From CAVSRC01 sp963762605 (GTDB lineage Bacteria > Pseudomonadota > Alphaproteobacteria > Rhizobiales > Kaistiaceae): DNA of 64,000 nucleotides. The stretch is taken from positions 186,001 through 250,000 of the forward strand of contig CAVXLJ010000018.1 in assembly GCA_963762605.1 (NCBI GenBank), read 5' to 3'. The position numbers and the translations under genes are program-made. Position 1 is the stretch's first letter; each line of letters opens with the position of its first letter. Below the pieces are notes generated by a model. It searched no databases, was not told where the DNA came from, and saw only the letters and a list, made by a program, of their open reading frames with translations. Shown here in pieces: positions 1-10,502 of the stretch.

Positions 1-197
1 GCGGGGAACCTTCAGTCTGAATAGGGAGGCGGGGGAAAGTGGCGGTCTCCATATCAGCCGCCGGGGCACCAGCCAAGACACGGCCCTAGGGGATTTCCCG
101 CAGCCATTCGACGCGCGACAAACACCTCTCGCCTCCGGTCGGCCCATGGGCAACCGGAAAATGGCAGTCAACCTGAACAAACGGCTGGAAGCCGTTA

Positions 198-494
198 CTA
201 CACTTCGAAAACTGCTTCGCCGGATACCGGGTCGGTGACGCCTAGCCCGCCACCGAGGTCCTCGAGCATGCCGCGCATCTTGTCGAGGCTGGCGATCATC
301 TGCGCGCGGGCCTTGACGATGTCGTTCATCGAGCCCCATTCGCCGATGAGGCAATAGCTGCGCTCGCCGGTCTTGATCATGGCCAGCTTGCGTAGGCCCT
401 TCATCTCCTGGCGAGGCACCGCGCGCTGCAGGTCGAGGAATTCCTTCTCGCGGCCGGGCTTCACCCGAAACCGCACGGCATTGTAGGCGGTCAT
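198..494 (-). CDS. small ABM-like (dimeric alpha/beta barrel) protein, function unknown
   Basis: A 98-residue soluble protein without a signal peptide. The length, the opening beta-strand pattern (NAVRFRVKPGREKEF) and the alternating strand-helix layout resemble the antibiotic-biosynthesis-monooxygenase / stress-responsive dimeric alpha-beta-barrel superfamily, whose members are small oxygenases or ligand binders. No catalytic residue can be assigned. It stands alone on the minus strand, 77 bp beyond the stop of the HdeD-like gene, which is on the same strand. The family call is an inference from size and pattern; that the frame is coding is better supported than the name. Confidence 0.6.
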   Translation of the reverse strand: MTAYNAVRFRVKPGREKEFLDLQRAVPRQEMKGLRKLAMIKTGERSYCLIGEWGSMNDIVKARAQMIASLDKMRGMLEDLGGGLGVTDPVSGEAVFEV

Positions 495-571
495 GGCTGG
501 TCTTCCCCCACGCCCGTGGGAGCCGCCGACGGCGACCCCGACGGACGGCTCAATCTAGCAGAGGGCCCAGA

Positions 572-1135
572 TTAGAGCGATGCCAGCCGGCGTCCGGTCA
601 TGGCGATCATCACGTCGCTCCAGCCGCTGAAAATGAGCGAGATACCGGCCAGGGTGCCGGGCACCCACAGGCCGGAGAACGGCCAGGAAAAGATGATCAT
701 CAGCGCCAGCACGACGGCGAGGATGCCGGCGGCCAGGATCCAGCCCCAGCCGGCGTGCGGCCGATAGCGCAAGGAGAACATGATCTGCATGACGCCCTTG
801 GCGAGGAACATGGCGCCGATCAGCAAGCCGAGGGTGACCGCAGCAACGATCGGGTTGATCAGCATGGCGATGCCGCCGATCAGAACGACCAGCCCGATGA
901 CGAGATGCCAGGCGAAGCCACCCCAGCCGCGCATCTGCCAGGCGTGGATGGTCTGGATCGCGCCGACGAAGATGAAGGCCCAGCCGAGGACGATGGCGAC
1001 GGTAACACTGGCGATTACCGGTGCGGCGATGGCGAAGATGCCGCCGACAATGAAGACGATTCCGAGGGCAAGAAACCAGCCCCAATGCTCGCGCACCTGG
1101 GTGACGGCGGGGCGCGTCGTGGATGCGTTGGTCAT
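572..1135 (-). CDS. HdeD family (DUF308) membrane protein
   Basis: A 187-residue protein with about six closely spaced hydrophobic helices in three pairs and almost no loops, typical of the HdeD/DUF308 family. In enterobacteria HdeD is linked to acid resistance, but here only inner-membrane location can be inferred. The ATG at 1135 was chosen over the one at 1162 because a purine-rich GAGGAG lies about 8 nt upstream of it. The gene is divergent from trmJ, with about 120 bp between the two start codons that must hold both promoters. The family assignment is good; the physiological role is unknown. Confidence 0.75.
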   Translation of the reverse strand: MTNASTTRPAVTQVREHWGWFLALGIVFIVGGIFAIAAPVIASVTVAIVLGWAFIFVGAIQTIHAWQMRGWGGFAWHLVIGLVVLIGGIAMLINPIVAAVTLGLLIGAMFLAKGVMQIMFSLRYRPHAGWGWILAAGILAVVLALMIIFSWPFSGLWVPGTLAGISLIFSGWSDVMIAMTGRRLASL

Positions 1136-1259
1136 GATGGGTCTCCTCTCCCGGGATTGCACGCGCCGCCATTCTACAACGATCGAGCGCGGGCGCCGTT
1201 CCGGAAGTCAAACCGCGCAATTCCGCTTCAGCCCGGAATGCGCTAGTTACGCGGCCACC

Positions 1260-2084
1260 ATGCCTGAGCTTCCCGACAATCCCCTGGAATCCACCGGTCC
1301 GGCCGTCGTGCTGGTCGAGCCGCAGCTCGGCGAGAACATCGGAACGGCGGCCCGCGCCATGGCCAATTTCGCCCTCACCGACCTCAGCATCGTCAATCCG
1401 CGCGAGGGCTGGCCGAACGAAAAGGCGATCGCCGCGTCCAGCGGCGCCCCGGTGATCGCGACTGCGCGGGTCTTCGCGACCGTCGAGGAGGCGGTCGCCG
1501 ACCTCGGCTACTTGCTTGCCACCACCGCGCGCTCGCGCGAGGTATCCAAGGAGGTGATCGGCCCTCGTGCGGCCGCTGCCGCCATGCGGGCGCAAATCGC
1601 CGCCGGGACACCGGTCGGTGTCCTCTTCGGGCGCGAGCGCAGCGGCCTCACCAATGAGGAGGTGGCGCTCGCCGATGCGATTCTCACGCTGCCGGTCGAT
1701 CCGTCTTTCTCCTCGCTCAACATCGCCCAGGCGGTGATCGTGGTTGCTTACGAATGGCGGCTGTCGGGCTTCGCCAACGAGGCGGCAAGCGTGCCGTTCA
1801 CCGGCGAGGTGGCGCCGCCGGCTGCCAAGGCGGACCTCATCCGCATGTTCGAGCACCTGGAAGGGGCGCTCGACCGGGCCGGCTTCTTTCGCCCGCCGGA
1901 GAAGCGCGGCCACATGGTGCTGGCGCTCAGGGCCATGCTGCATCGCGCCGGCCTGAGCGAGCAGGAGGTGCGCACGCTGCGCGGCATGATCGCGGCGCTT
2001 GACCACCGGCCGACGCGGCCGCATGTGCTCTCCGACGGCACGGTCAGCACCGAGCGCACGGCGGACGACGAGGGTGGCGCGTGA
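1260..2084 (+). CDS. trmJ: tRNA (cytidine/uridine-2'-O-)-methyltransferase TrmJ
   Basis: A SPOUT-superfamily RNA methyltransferase of 274 residues, expected to 2'-O-methylate position 32 of the tRNA anticodon loop using S-adenosylmethionine. The three TrmH-type motifs are visible: motif 1 (VEPQLGENIGTAARAMANF) near residues 19-37, motif 2 (FGRERSGLTNEEVALAD) mid-protein, and motif 3 (SSLNIAQAV), which forms the SAM-binding trefoil knot. The start at 1260 is the first ATG giving a family-like N terminus; the open frame extends further upstream, but that part is antisense to the HdeD gene. No strong ribosome-binding site precedes it. It overlaps murI by 4 nt, so the two are probably co-translated. 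Confidence 0.92.
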   Translation: MPELPDNPLESTGPAVVLVEPQLGENIGTAARAMANFALTDLSIVNPREGWPNEKAIAASSGAPVIATARVFATVEEAVADLGYLLATTARSREVSKEVIGPRAAAAAMRAQIAAGTPVGVLFGRERSGLTNEEVALADAILTLPVDPSFSSLNIAQAVIVVAYEWRLSGFANEAASVPFTGEVAPPAAKADLIRMFEHLEGALDRAGFFRPPEKRGHMVLALRAMLHRAGLSEQEVRTLRGMIAALDHRPTRPHVLSDGTVSTERTADDEGGA

Positions 2085-2854
2085 AGCTGCTCATCTTCGA
2101 TTCCGGAATTGGCGGCCTGTCGGTTGCCCGCGAGATCCGGCGGGTCTTGCCCGGCGCAGCAATCGATTATGTCGCCGACGATGACGGCTTCCCTTATGGC
2201 GACTGGCAGGAAGCGGCGCTCACCGATCGCGTCGTCGGACTGATCGGCGGCCTTATCGCGCGCCATGCGCCCGATGCCGTGGTAATCGCCTGCAACACCG
2301 CCTCGACGCTTGTGCTGCCCCCCTTGCGCGCCCGCTTTTCCCTGCCGATCGTCGGCACGGTGCCGGCGATCAAGCCGGCGGCCGCAGAGACGCGCTCGCG
2401 GCTGGTCAGCGTGCTCGCCACATCCGGCACCATCCAGCGCGACTACACGCACGATCTCATCCGCACGTTCGCCGGCCACTGCGCTGTGGAACTGGTCGGC
2501 TCGGCACGGCTGGCGCCCCTGGCAGAAGCCCATATGCGCGGCGAGCCGGTGGACGATGCGGAAATCCTTGCCGAAATCGCGCCGGCCTTCGTCGAGCGTG
2601 ATGGCGCGCGCACCGATGTCATCGTGCTCGCCTGCACCCATTATCCGTTCCTTCTCGGCGCCTTCGAACGGCTGGCGCCGTGGCCGGTCAGCTGGATCGA
2701 CCCGGCGCCGGCGATCGCGCGCCGGGCGGCGGTGGTGCTCGGCGCTGCCGCCCATGAGGGCCCAGGCGGCGGCCGGGCGTGGCTGACCTCGGGCAAGGAC
2801 TGGCCGGGCGCATTAGCGCCGATTCTCAAGGAAATCGGCCTGGAGGCGGTTTGA
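2081..2854 (+). CDS. murI: glutamate racemase MurI
   Basis: Converts L-glutamate to D-glutamate for peptidoglycan, in the cytoplasm. The 257-residue protein has the family opening FDSGIGGLSV at residues 6-15 and both catalytic cysteines: C71 in ACNTAS and C185 in ACTHYP. It begins with GTG inside the trmJ stop (GTGA overlap), which indicates translational coupling to trmJ. Length matches the family. The pairing of trmJ with murI is an operon of convenience with no functional link apparent. Confidence 0.93.
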   Translation: MKLLIFDSGIGGLSVAREIRRVLPGAAIDYVADDDGFPYGDWQEAALTDRVVGLIGGLIARHAPDAVVIACNTASTLVLPPLRARFSLPIVGTVPAIKPAAAETRSRLVSVLATSGTIQRDYTHDLIRTFAGHCAVELVGSARLAPLAEAHMRGEPVDDAEILAEIAPAFVERDGARTDVIVLACTHYPFLLGAFERLAPWPVSWIDPAPAIARRAAVVLGAAAHEGPGGGRAWLTSGKDWPGALAPILKEIGLEAV

Positions 2855-2887
2855 CATGAGCCCGGCGGCCGGCTAAGACCCTGCCGC

Positions 2888-2914
2888 CCGCGTCCGGCCA
2901 CCGGTCGGACGCGG
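2888..2914 (+). terminator. hairpin after murI, candidate terminator or leader stem
   Basis: CCGCGTCCG at 2888-2896 pairs perfectly with CGGACGCGG at 2906-2914 across a 9-nt loop, 33 nt past the murI stop. Only a weak T-tract (CATTTC) follows, so termination is uncertain. The stem also lies at the start of the rpsD leader. Confidence 0.4.
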
Positions 2915-2960
2915 CATTTCACATGCGACCCGTGGGGTCAAAGGGACGCTTACCCCTTTG

Positions 2961-2998
2961 CTCCTGTCGGCGGGCCCCCAAAAGGGCCGGCAGAGGAG
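2961..2998 (+). promoter_or_regulatory. possible rpsD leader hairpin pairing with a purine-rich SD-like stretch
   Basis: In the DNA just before rpsD, CTCCT (2961-2965) can pair with AGGAG (2994-2998). Inside that, GGGCCC (2972-2977) can pair with GGGCC (2984-2988) around a CCAAAA loop. The 3' arm is the strongest Shine-Dalgarno-like stretch in the leader. S4 is a known autoregulator in enteric bacteria, so leader-mediated control is conceivable, but this exact fold is only an eye-found pairing with internal mismatches. Confidence 0.3.
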
Positions 2999-3031
2999 GG
3001 CGCCTAACCCCGTATGCAAAGGGATTATGCG

Positions 3032-3649
3032 ATGACGAAGCGCGCTTCGGCGAAATACAAGATCGACCGCCGCCACGGCGAGAACATCTGGGGCCGCGCC
3101 AAGAGCCCCGTGAACCGCCGCGAATATGGGCCCGGCCAGCACGGCCAGCGGCGCAAGGGCAAGGTGTCCGACTTCGGCACCCAGCTGCGCGCCAAGCAGA
3201 AGCTAAAGGGCTACTACGGCAACATTTCCGAGAAGCAGTTCAAGAACGTCTACTACGAGGCCATCCGCCGCTCGGGCGACACCTCGGAGCACCTGGTCGG
3301 CCTGCTCGAGAGCCGGCTGGACGCGATCGTCTACCGCGCCAAGTTCGTGCCGACGGTGTTCGCTGCCCGCCAGTTCATCAACCACGGCCACATCAAGGTG
3401 AACGGCAAGCGCGTGAACATCCCGAGCTATCGCTGCAAGCCGGGCGACGTGATCGAGGTGAAGGACGCCTCCAAGCAGCTCGCTTTGGTTCTGGAAGGCA
3501 CCCAGTCGCCGGAGCGCGACGTGCCGGAATATGTCGACGCCAACCATTCCAAGATGACGGCGACCTTCGTGCGCGTGCCCTCGCTTACCGACGTGCCCTA
3601 TCCGGTGCACATGGAGCCGAGCCTGGTGGTCGAGTTCTACTCGCGCTAA
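3032..3649 (+). CDS. rpsD: 30S ribosomal protein S4
   Basis: A 205-residue primary 16S rRNA-binding protein that nucleates small-subunit assembly. It opens MTKRASAKYKIDRRHG and carries the S4 RNA-binding domain around residues 92-155 (LESRLDAIVYRAKF, then RQFINHGHIKVNGKRVNIPSY). The ATG at 3032 was preferred because it gives the usual alphaproteobacterial length and is preceded by AAAGGGA about 8 nt upstream. An in-frame ATG at 3014 would add six residues and sits downstream of AGGAGG. It is monocistronic here, as in many Rhizobiales, and is followed by a strong terminator. No zinc-finger cysteines are present. Confidence 0.96.
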   Translation: MTKRASAKYKIDRRHGENIWGRAKSPVNRREYGPGQHGQRRKGKVSDFGTQLRAKQKLKGYYGNISEKQFKNVYYEAIRRSGDTSEHLVGLLESRLDAIVYRAKFVPTVFAARQFINHGHIKVNGKRVNIPSYRCKPGDVIEVKDASKQLALVLEGTQSPERDVPEYVDANHSKMTATFVRVPSLTDVPYPVHMEPSLVVEFYSR

Positions 3650-3679
3650 GCCGCGACGATCATTCCCCCAGGAATCCGA

Positions 3680-3709
3680 AAGGCCGCCTCGCTCACGGGC
3701 GGCCTTTTT
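3680..3709 (+). terminator. rho-independent terminator of rpsD
   Basis: AAGGCCGCC (3680-3688) and GGCGGCCTT (3698-3706) form a perfect 9-bp stem with a 9-nt loop, followed by a run of five T starting at 3705. It lies 31 nt after the rpsD stop and between convergent genes. Confidence 0.88.
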
Positions 3710-3717
3710 CGTTTGCG

Positions 3718-3999
3718 TTACCGCGTGAAGGCCGGCTCAAGCAGCAGGGCGGCGCTGGCGATGGCGATCGGCGAAGCGGCGAGGGCGAGCACGATGCCAG
3801 AATGAACGGCGCGCCGCCGCATGGTCCACGCCGCGATCGGTGCGGCGATGCACAAGATGATGAAACCGACCAGCAGCACCGCCGCCGGCATCTCCGGCCC
3901 GCTATTGTTGACGCCTTCGAGGATGAAGCCGGACACGCCGACGAGAAGCACCGCAAGCGCCAAGTCGATCAGTGTTGCGATAATGAGAATGGCGACCAC
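3718..3999 (-). CDS. small three-helix membrane protein, unknown function
   Basis: A 93-residue hydrophobic protein with three predicted membrane helices (about residues 3-25, 38-58 and 68-87) and a basic Arg cluster (TMRRRAVHSG) between helices 2 and 3 that predicts a cytoplasmic loop. No family is recognised. It is convergent with rpsD and separated from it by the terminator. Its start faces the upstream region of the LuxR gene, leaving about 105 bp for divergent promoters. Coding likelihood is supported by the coherent hydrophobicity pattern; the function is unknown. Confidence 0.6.
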   Translation of the reverse strand: MVAILIIATLIDLALAVLLVGVSGFILEGVNNSGPEMPAAVLLVGFIILCIAAPIAAWTMRRRAVHSGIVLALAASPIAIASAALLLEPAFTR

Positions 4000-4105
4000 G
4001 ACTGGCCTCCCGCACCCGCTATCATTGAGAATAGTTCCAAGTTAGCGTATTGTCGCTTCGCATTCTTCGGTTCCGGCGTCCTGTCTAAACAGATCGAAAC
4101 CTGCA

Positions 4106-4834
4106 ATGCCTCAGCCACGGTCCGCTGTCGGGATGGAGTTTGTCGCGCGCTGCGCCAGTGCGGGAGAGATCGCGGGCCTCATAGACGAATTCCAGGACCT
4201 TATTTGCGATTTCGGCTTGGATTGCTGCGCCGGCGGTTGCTGGGCTGGCGTCGGCAGGGAGCGCCAATACCGCTTCTTCTTCAATAACTGGCCGCCGGAA
4301 TGGCGCGCGTACTATGCCGCGCAGGACTACTTCCCGCGGGACTTCATCGTCGCCGAGTCGCGCGTGCGCATGCGGCCGTTCCTGTGGAACGAGATGGACC
4401 CAGCAGTTTTGTCCGCTCCCGGGGCCAAGGAGTTTTTCGACGCCACCCGCGCGCATGGCTGGATCGACGGATTCGTCGTCCCGATCCGCGGCCCGGGCGG
4501 TTTCGAGGGCATCGTCAGCCTCGCCGCCAAGCGACGCATCGAACTCGAGCCGACCGATCGCGTCGTGCTGGAGATGATGGGGCGGACCCTGCACGAACGC
4601 TGCCGGCTCGCCGTGGGTTTCGGCGCCGAACTGGCTGCCGTTCCAGTGCTGAGCGCCCGCGAAATCGAATGCATGCAATGGGCAGCGGCCGGCAAGACCG
4701 ATTGGGAGATCGGACGACTGCTCGGGATCACCGGGGCCACCGCCCATTTCCACATCGAGCAGGTGAAGAAGAAGCTGGAGGTCCGTTCCCGCGTGCAGGC
4801 CGTGGCGATCCTCACCCTCCACGGCGTCATCTGA
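4106..4834 (+). CDS. LuxR-type quorum-sensing regulator (solo, autoinducer-binding domain plus HTH)
   Basis: A 242-residue transcription factor with an N-terminal autoinducer-binding domain (about residues 20-165) and a C-terminal LuxR helix-turn-helix (about 182-235, starting LSAREIECMQWAAAGKTDWEIG). Aligned by spacing to TraR, five ligand-pocket or structural positions are kept: W66, Y70, D79, W94 and G122 (TraR W57, Y61, D70, W85, G113). TraR P71 is replaced by F80. This favours a protein that still binds an acyl-homoserine-lactone-like ligand. No luxI-type synthase is visible in the window, so it is a solo regulator here. A lux-box-like dyad lies directly downstream, before the autotransporter gene, which is its probable target. 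Confidence 0.88.
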   Translation: MPQPRSAVGMEFVARCASAGEIAGLIDEFQDLICDFGLDCCAGGCWAGVGRERQYRFFFNNWPPEWRAYYAAQDYFPRDFIVAESRVRMRPFLWNEMDPAVLSAPGAKEFFDATRAHGWIDGFVVPIRGPGGFEGIVSLAAKRRIELEPTDRVVLEMMGRTLHERCRLAVGFGAELAAVPVLSAREIECMQWAAAGKTDWEIGRLLGITGATAHFHIEQVKKKLEVRSRVQAVAILTLHGVI

Positions 4835-4857
4835 CCGACGCTCCGTCCCGGCGTTGC

Positions 4858-4875
4858 CCTATCTGATCGGATAGG
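4858..4875 (+). promoter_or_regulatory. lux-box-like 18-bp inverted repeat
   Basis: The sequence CCTATCTGATCGGATAGG is self-complementary at 8 of 9 base-pair positions and fits the CT-N12-AG pattern of LuxR-family operators. It begins 24 nt after the LuxR-type gene stop, and its centre is about 64 nt before the autotransporter GTG start, a spacing compatible with an activator site near -40. A partial repeat of one arm (CGATAGG) recurs at 4895-4901. That the neighbouring LuxR protein binds here is an inference. Confidence 0.65.
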
Positions 4876-4930
4876 TGCGGCCCCGTTACCCCACCGATAG
4901 GTTGAGCAAGGTGGCAAGAGGGAATGGGGC

Positions 4931-7000
4931 GTGCGTGCATTTGTGTTTGCTCGCGGGCGACCGGCGAGTTCGGAACTGAAGATTGGCCTCGCGTTGGTTG
5001 TGGCGTCGATCCTGCTTGGAACGGCCTTTCCCGCACTGGGTCAAAGCTTCGAGGGCCTCGGTTTCCCAACGGGCTCGACCGACAGTCTGGCGCTGGGGAT
5101 CAGTGGCGATGCCTCCACCGTAATCGGCTCTGCCGGCGCGCAGGCATTCTCCTGGACAGCCGTTGGCGGGATGGTCGGTCTCAGCGGACAGCAGGCGCTT
5201 GGTGTCAGCACCGACGGCAGTGTGATTGTCGGGGTGGATGGCGCCAATTATCCGGTCATGTGGACTGGCGGCAGTACGACCCCGACCTCGATCGATTTTC
5301 CTGCGGACGCGCTCATCCCGTTTGTGGGGCAGGCGCAGGGTGTGAGCGGCGACGGCAGCAAGATCGTCGGCTTCGAAGTCTACAGGGATTTCAGCTCCCA
5401 CACGCATCACGAGGCGTTCCTGTGGACCGCGGGCGGCGGAACCGCCTTGCTTGGCGGCCCGACGGGAGGGTTCCCCGATAGCGCGGCCTTTGCCATCAGT
5501 TCCGACGGCACGACCATTGTCGGGCAGGGATATCCCAGCGGCACCGGTTTCGGTGCGCCGAGCCAGCCCTTCTACTGGCAGAACAGCACCACCGGCAAAG
5601 TGGCGATCAGCGACTTGACCGGCGGGAACACCGGCTTCGCCAGCGCGGTCAACGGCGACGGCTCGGTCATCGTTGGCGAGTCGACCAGCAGCAACACGGT
5701 CGCGCCATTCACGACGGAGGCGTTCCGCTGGGACTTCGCCGATGGCACCGTGGGGCTTGGTGACCTTCCCGGTGGCTCCTTCGACAGTGTTGCCAACGCG
5801 GTCAGCGGCGACGGGTCGGTCGTCGTCGGGCGCGGCACGATCGCCGGCGACGTGCAGCAGGCGTTTCGGTGGACCTCTGCGACGGGGATGGTCAGCGTGG
5901 CGGACTATCTCTCGGGCCTCGGAGTTGATCTCGGAACGTGGTCACTCGCTTCGGCCACCGGCATTTCCGCCGACGGCCAGGTGATGGTCGGCTTCGGCAC
6001 CGACCCGGGCGGCAGCACCGAGGCATGGCTGGCACGCGGCGCGGGCCTGACGACGATGAGCGATTTTGTCGGCTCGCTGGCGCCGGTCAATGCCGCGATC
6101 GGTTCGGGCGACGCCCTTCTGTCCGGCAGCCTCACCGTCGCCGACGAGGTGGGGCGCGACTACGACTGCGTGGCCAGGCGCAATGGCCACCCGATGCAGG
6201 CCGCGAACTGCCTCTACACGGTCGGCGCCTTTGAGCACGCCGGCGATGAGTTCGGCAACGGTCCGGGCGGTGCGATTGGTCTCATACACCGCTTCGATCC
6301 GGTAATCCGGGCCGGTATCGGCGTTGATGTCGGCACGCAGGGCAACAGCTTCGCTGATGGCGGATCGGTGGATGCGACGTTTGCCGGCGTGCAGGGCTTC
6401 CTCGCCTATGGGATGGATCGCAGCGGTCCGCAGATCAGCCTTGCGCTGTCGGCTGGCGGGCTCACCGTCGACACCACCCGCATCTATCTTAATGGCGTCG
6501 ATCCGACGGCAGCGTCCGGCAGTACGACCGGCAGTGCCTACGGGGCGGAAGCCCGTTTGGGATGGCGGTTTCCGGTCGGCGTGCGCGCCTCGCTCACACC
6601 GTTCGCCGCCTTCACTGCGACCGGGGCGTCGCTGGATGGCTATGCCGAAGGGTCGGCGGGGCCGTTTCCGGCGACCTTTTCATCGCGCACCAAGACCACC
6701 GCGGATGTCGCGTTGGGCGCGGAGATGCGCGCCGCGATCTCGGCGCAAACCTCAATCTGGGGATCGGCGGCATGGCACCACCGCCTGGGCGGAGAGACTG
6801 ATCCCCTCGGCGCAACGCTAGCCGGGCTCTTCAGCGTGAGTGTGCCCGGAAGCACAGCGCCGGCCGATGCGCTGCAGCTCGAGGCTGGGTTCAATCAGGC
6901 ACTGACGACGCAGACCACGCTGACGCTTACCACCCGTGCTCTTTTATCCGACGGTGCGACGAGCGTCGGTGTCCACATCGGATTCACCCACCGCGGCTGA
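4931..7000 (+). CDS. autotransporter with HAF repeats and C-terminal beta-barrel
   Basis: A 689-residue exported surface protein. It has a long signal peptide (hydrophobic core about residues 18-34, probable cleavage after ALG), a passenger of seven HAF-type repeats between residues 57 and 353, and a C-terminal autotransporter barrel from about residue 415 with alternating amphipathic strands. The GTG start at 4931 is supported by GAGGG about 8 nt upstream. The last residues are GFTHRG rather than the usual terminal Phe or Trp, which is unusual for BAM-assembled barrels. The passenger function (adhesion, aggregation or matrix) is unknown. Position just after a LuxR gene and a lux-box-like dyad suggests density-dependent expression. 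Confidence 0.85.
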   Translation: MRAFVFARGRPASSELKIGLALVVASILLGTAFPALGQSFEGLGFPTGSTDSLALGISGDASTVIGSAGAQAFSWTAVGGMVGLSGQQALGVSTDGSVIVGVDGANYPVMWTGGSTTPTSIDFPADALIPFVGQAQGVSGDGSKIVGFEVYRDFSSHTHHEAFLWTAGGGTALLGGPTGGFPDSAAFAISSDGTTIVGQGYPSGTGFGAPSQPFYWQNSTTGKVAISDLTGGNTGFASAVNGDGSVIVGESTSSNTVAPFTTEAFRWDFADGTVGLGDLPGGSFDSVANAVSGDGSVVVGRGTIAGDVQQAFRWTSATGMVSVADYLSGLGVDLGTWSLASATGISADGQVMVGFGTDPGGSTEAWLARGAGLTTMSDFVGSLAPVNAAIGSGDALLSGSLTVADEVGRDYDCVARRNGHPMQAANCLYTVGAFEHAGDEFGNGPGGAIGLIHRFDPVIRAGIGVDVGTQGNSFADGGSVDATFAGVQGFLAYGMDRSGPQISLALSAGGLTVDTTRIYLNGVDPTAASGSTTGSAYGAEARLGWRFPVGVRASLTPFAAFTATGASLDGYAEGSAGPFPATFSSRTKTTADVALGAEMRAAISAQTSIWGSAAWHHRLGGETDPLGATLAGLFSVSVPGSTAPADALQLEAGFNQALTTQTTLTLTTRALLSDGATSVGVHIGFTHRG
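5099..5989 (+). repeat. seven HAF-type repeats encoded in the autotransporter passenger
   Basis: Seven copies of a G-x-S-x-D-G-S-x-x-V-G motif start near residues 57, 91, 138, 188, 240, 291 and 344. Most are spaced 47-53 residues apart (one 34), and several are followed by an AFxW element. The pattern predicts a repetitive beta structure, such as a propeller, on the cell surface. Confidence 0.75.
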
Positions 7001-7040
7001 GCCCGTGGCGCTCCGTCAAAGATCGGCTTGCGCCGTCGCC

Positions 7041-7388
<348 letters not shown>

Positions 7389-7542
7389 GCGGAAATCTCC
7401 GTTGCGTGTGGCGGCCACCAGCGGCCCGTTTGGAACAAGGATAGGGAGCGCGTGGAATTTTGCAATGCAGCACCGGAGAAGGCGATTGCCCGCAGGTGGC
7501 TGAAAAAGGAATTCCATGCTCCGGCCGGGACGGAATTCCGCC

Positions 7543-8007
7543 CTACAGCCAGCGGCGGACGCGGGCCTTGTATTGGCGGTATTGCTCGCCGAATTGGGCC
7601 TCAAGCAGGGCTTCCTCCTTGAGGATGGCCTCCTGGCGGACGATGATGATCGCCGGGATCATGAGGAAAATGACCCACATGTTGTCGAAGGCAATGGCAA
7701 TGCCGATGCCGAGCACGATGAGGTCGACGTAGCCGGGATTGCGCGACCAGCGGTAGAGCCCGCTGGTGACCAGCGTCTTCGGCAGGCTGATCGTTTCATA
7801 GGAGGCGCCGACGCGCCGGAAGGCGAAAAGCAGGTGGAGGAAGGCGGCAAGTGCCGCCAGCGCAAGAACCAGTCCGACAATCACGCGCGGCCAGAAGGGC
7901 AGGCCGAGGTTCAGCGGCGCCAGCCAGTGGACGGCCCAGGCGAAAAGGAATGTCGCCAGGAAGACGAGGGGCGGGATGATGCGGATGCCGGTTGCGGGCG
8001 GGCCCAT
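7543..8007 (-). CDS. isoprenylcysteine/phospholipid methyltransferase-family membrane protein
   Basis: A 154-residue integral membrane protein with about four helices and the family signature in its C-terminal half: LVTSGLYRWSRNPGYVDLI followed by the acidic E-E-ALLEAQFGEQYRQYKARVRRW segment. That signature forms the SAM and substrate pocket of the ICMT/PEMT-like family. The substrate is unknown; bacterial members methylate lipids or small molecules. It begins 17 nt after the bolA stop and precedes grxD, so it is probably co-transcribed with both. Confidence 0.82.
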   Translation of the reverse strand: MGPPATGIRIIPPLVFLATFLFAWAVHWLAPLNLGLPFWPRVIVGLVLALAALAAFLHLLFAFRRVGASYETISLPKTLVTSGLYRWSRNPGYVDLIVLGIGIAIAFDNMWVIFLMIPAIIIVRQEAILKEEALLEAQFGEQYRQYKARVRRWL

Positions 8008-8024
8008 GGCGATCGGCGCGAAAC

Positions 8025-8258
8025 CTAATCGGGGGCGCTGGTCTGCAGCGCCAGCGCGTGCAACGCGCCTCCCATTTTCCCCTTCAGCGCGTCATAAACA
8101 AGCTGGTGCTGTTGCACGCGGCTTTTGCCCCGGAAGACCTCGGAAACGACCTCGGCGGCGTAGTGATCGCCGTCGCCGGCAAGATCGCGGATGACGACCC
8201 GCGCATCGGGCAACGCGGCCTTGATCAGGGCCTCGATGTCACTGGCGTTCATCGCCAT
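8025..8258 (-). CDS. bolA: BolA family protein
   Basis: A 77-residue BolA/IbaG-like protein, expected to form a [2Fe-2S]-bridged heterodimer with the monothiol glutaredoxin encoded downstream. It has the family pattern of a GDGDHYAAEVVS strand pair (around residue 32) and a helix with conserved histidine H51 (QQHQLVYDALKG), plus H67 near the C terminus. The start at 8258 is supported by AAGGAG seven nt upstream. It lies 30 nt after the purL stop on the same strand, in the common alphaproteobacterial purL-bolA-grxD order. Confidence 0.94.
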   Translation of the reverse strand: MAMNASDIEALIKAALPDARVVIRDLAGDGDHYAAEVVSEVFRGKSRVQQHQLVYDALKGKMGGALHALALQTSAPD

Positions 8259-8288
8259 GGTCGGTCTCCTTGCCGGCCGCCGCCGGTG

Positions 8289-10498
<2,210 letters not shown>

Positions 10499-10502
<4 letters not shown>

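Noticed and set aside
555..2024. Long minus-strand frame of 489 codons over the HdeD and trmJ region
   Set aside because: It lies antisense to trmJ and partly over HdeD, with an Arg/His-rich composition typical of shadow frames in GC-rich DNA and no family resemblance.
2855..3031. Firmicutes-type S4 riboregulatory leader before rpsD
   Set aside because: The characteristic pseudoknot is not visible and the lineage is wrong; only a generic hairpin can be supported.
4106..4834. A paired luxI autoinducer synthase near the LuxR gene
   Set aside because: No product in the window resembles a LuxI-family acyltransferase; the regulator is called a solo.
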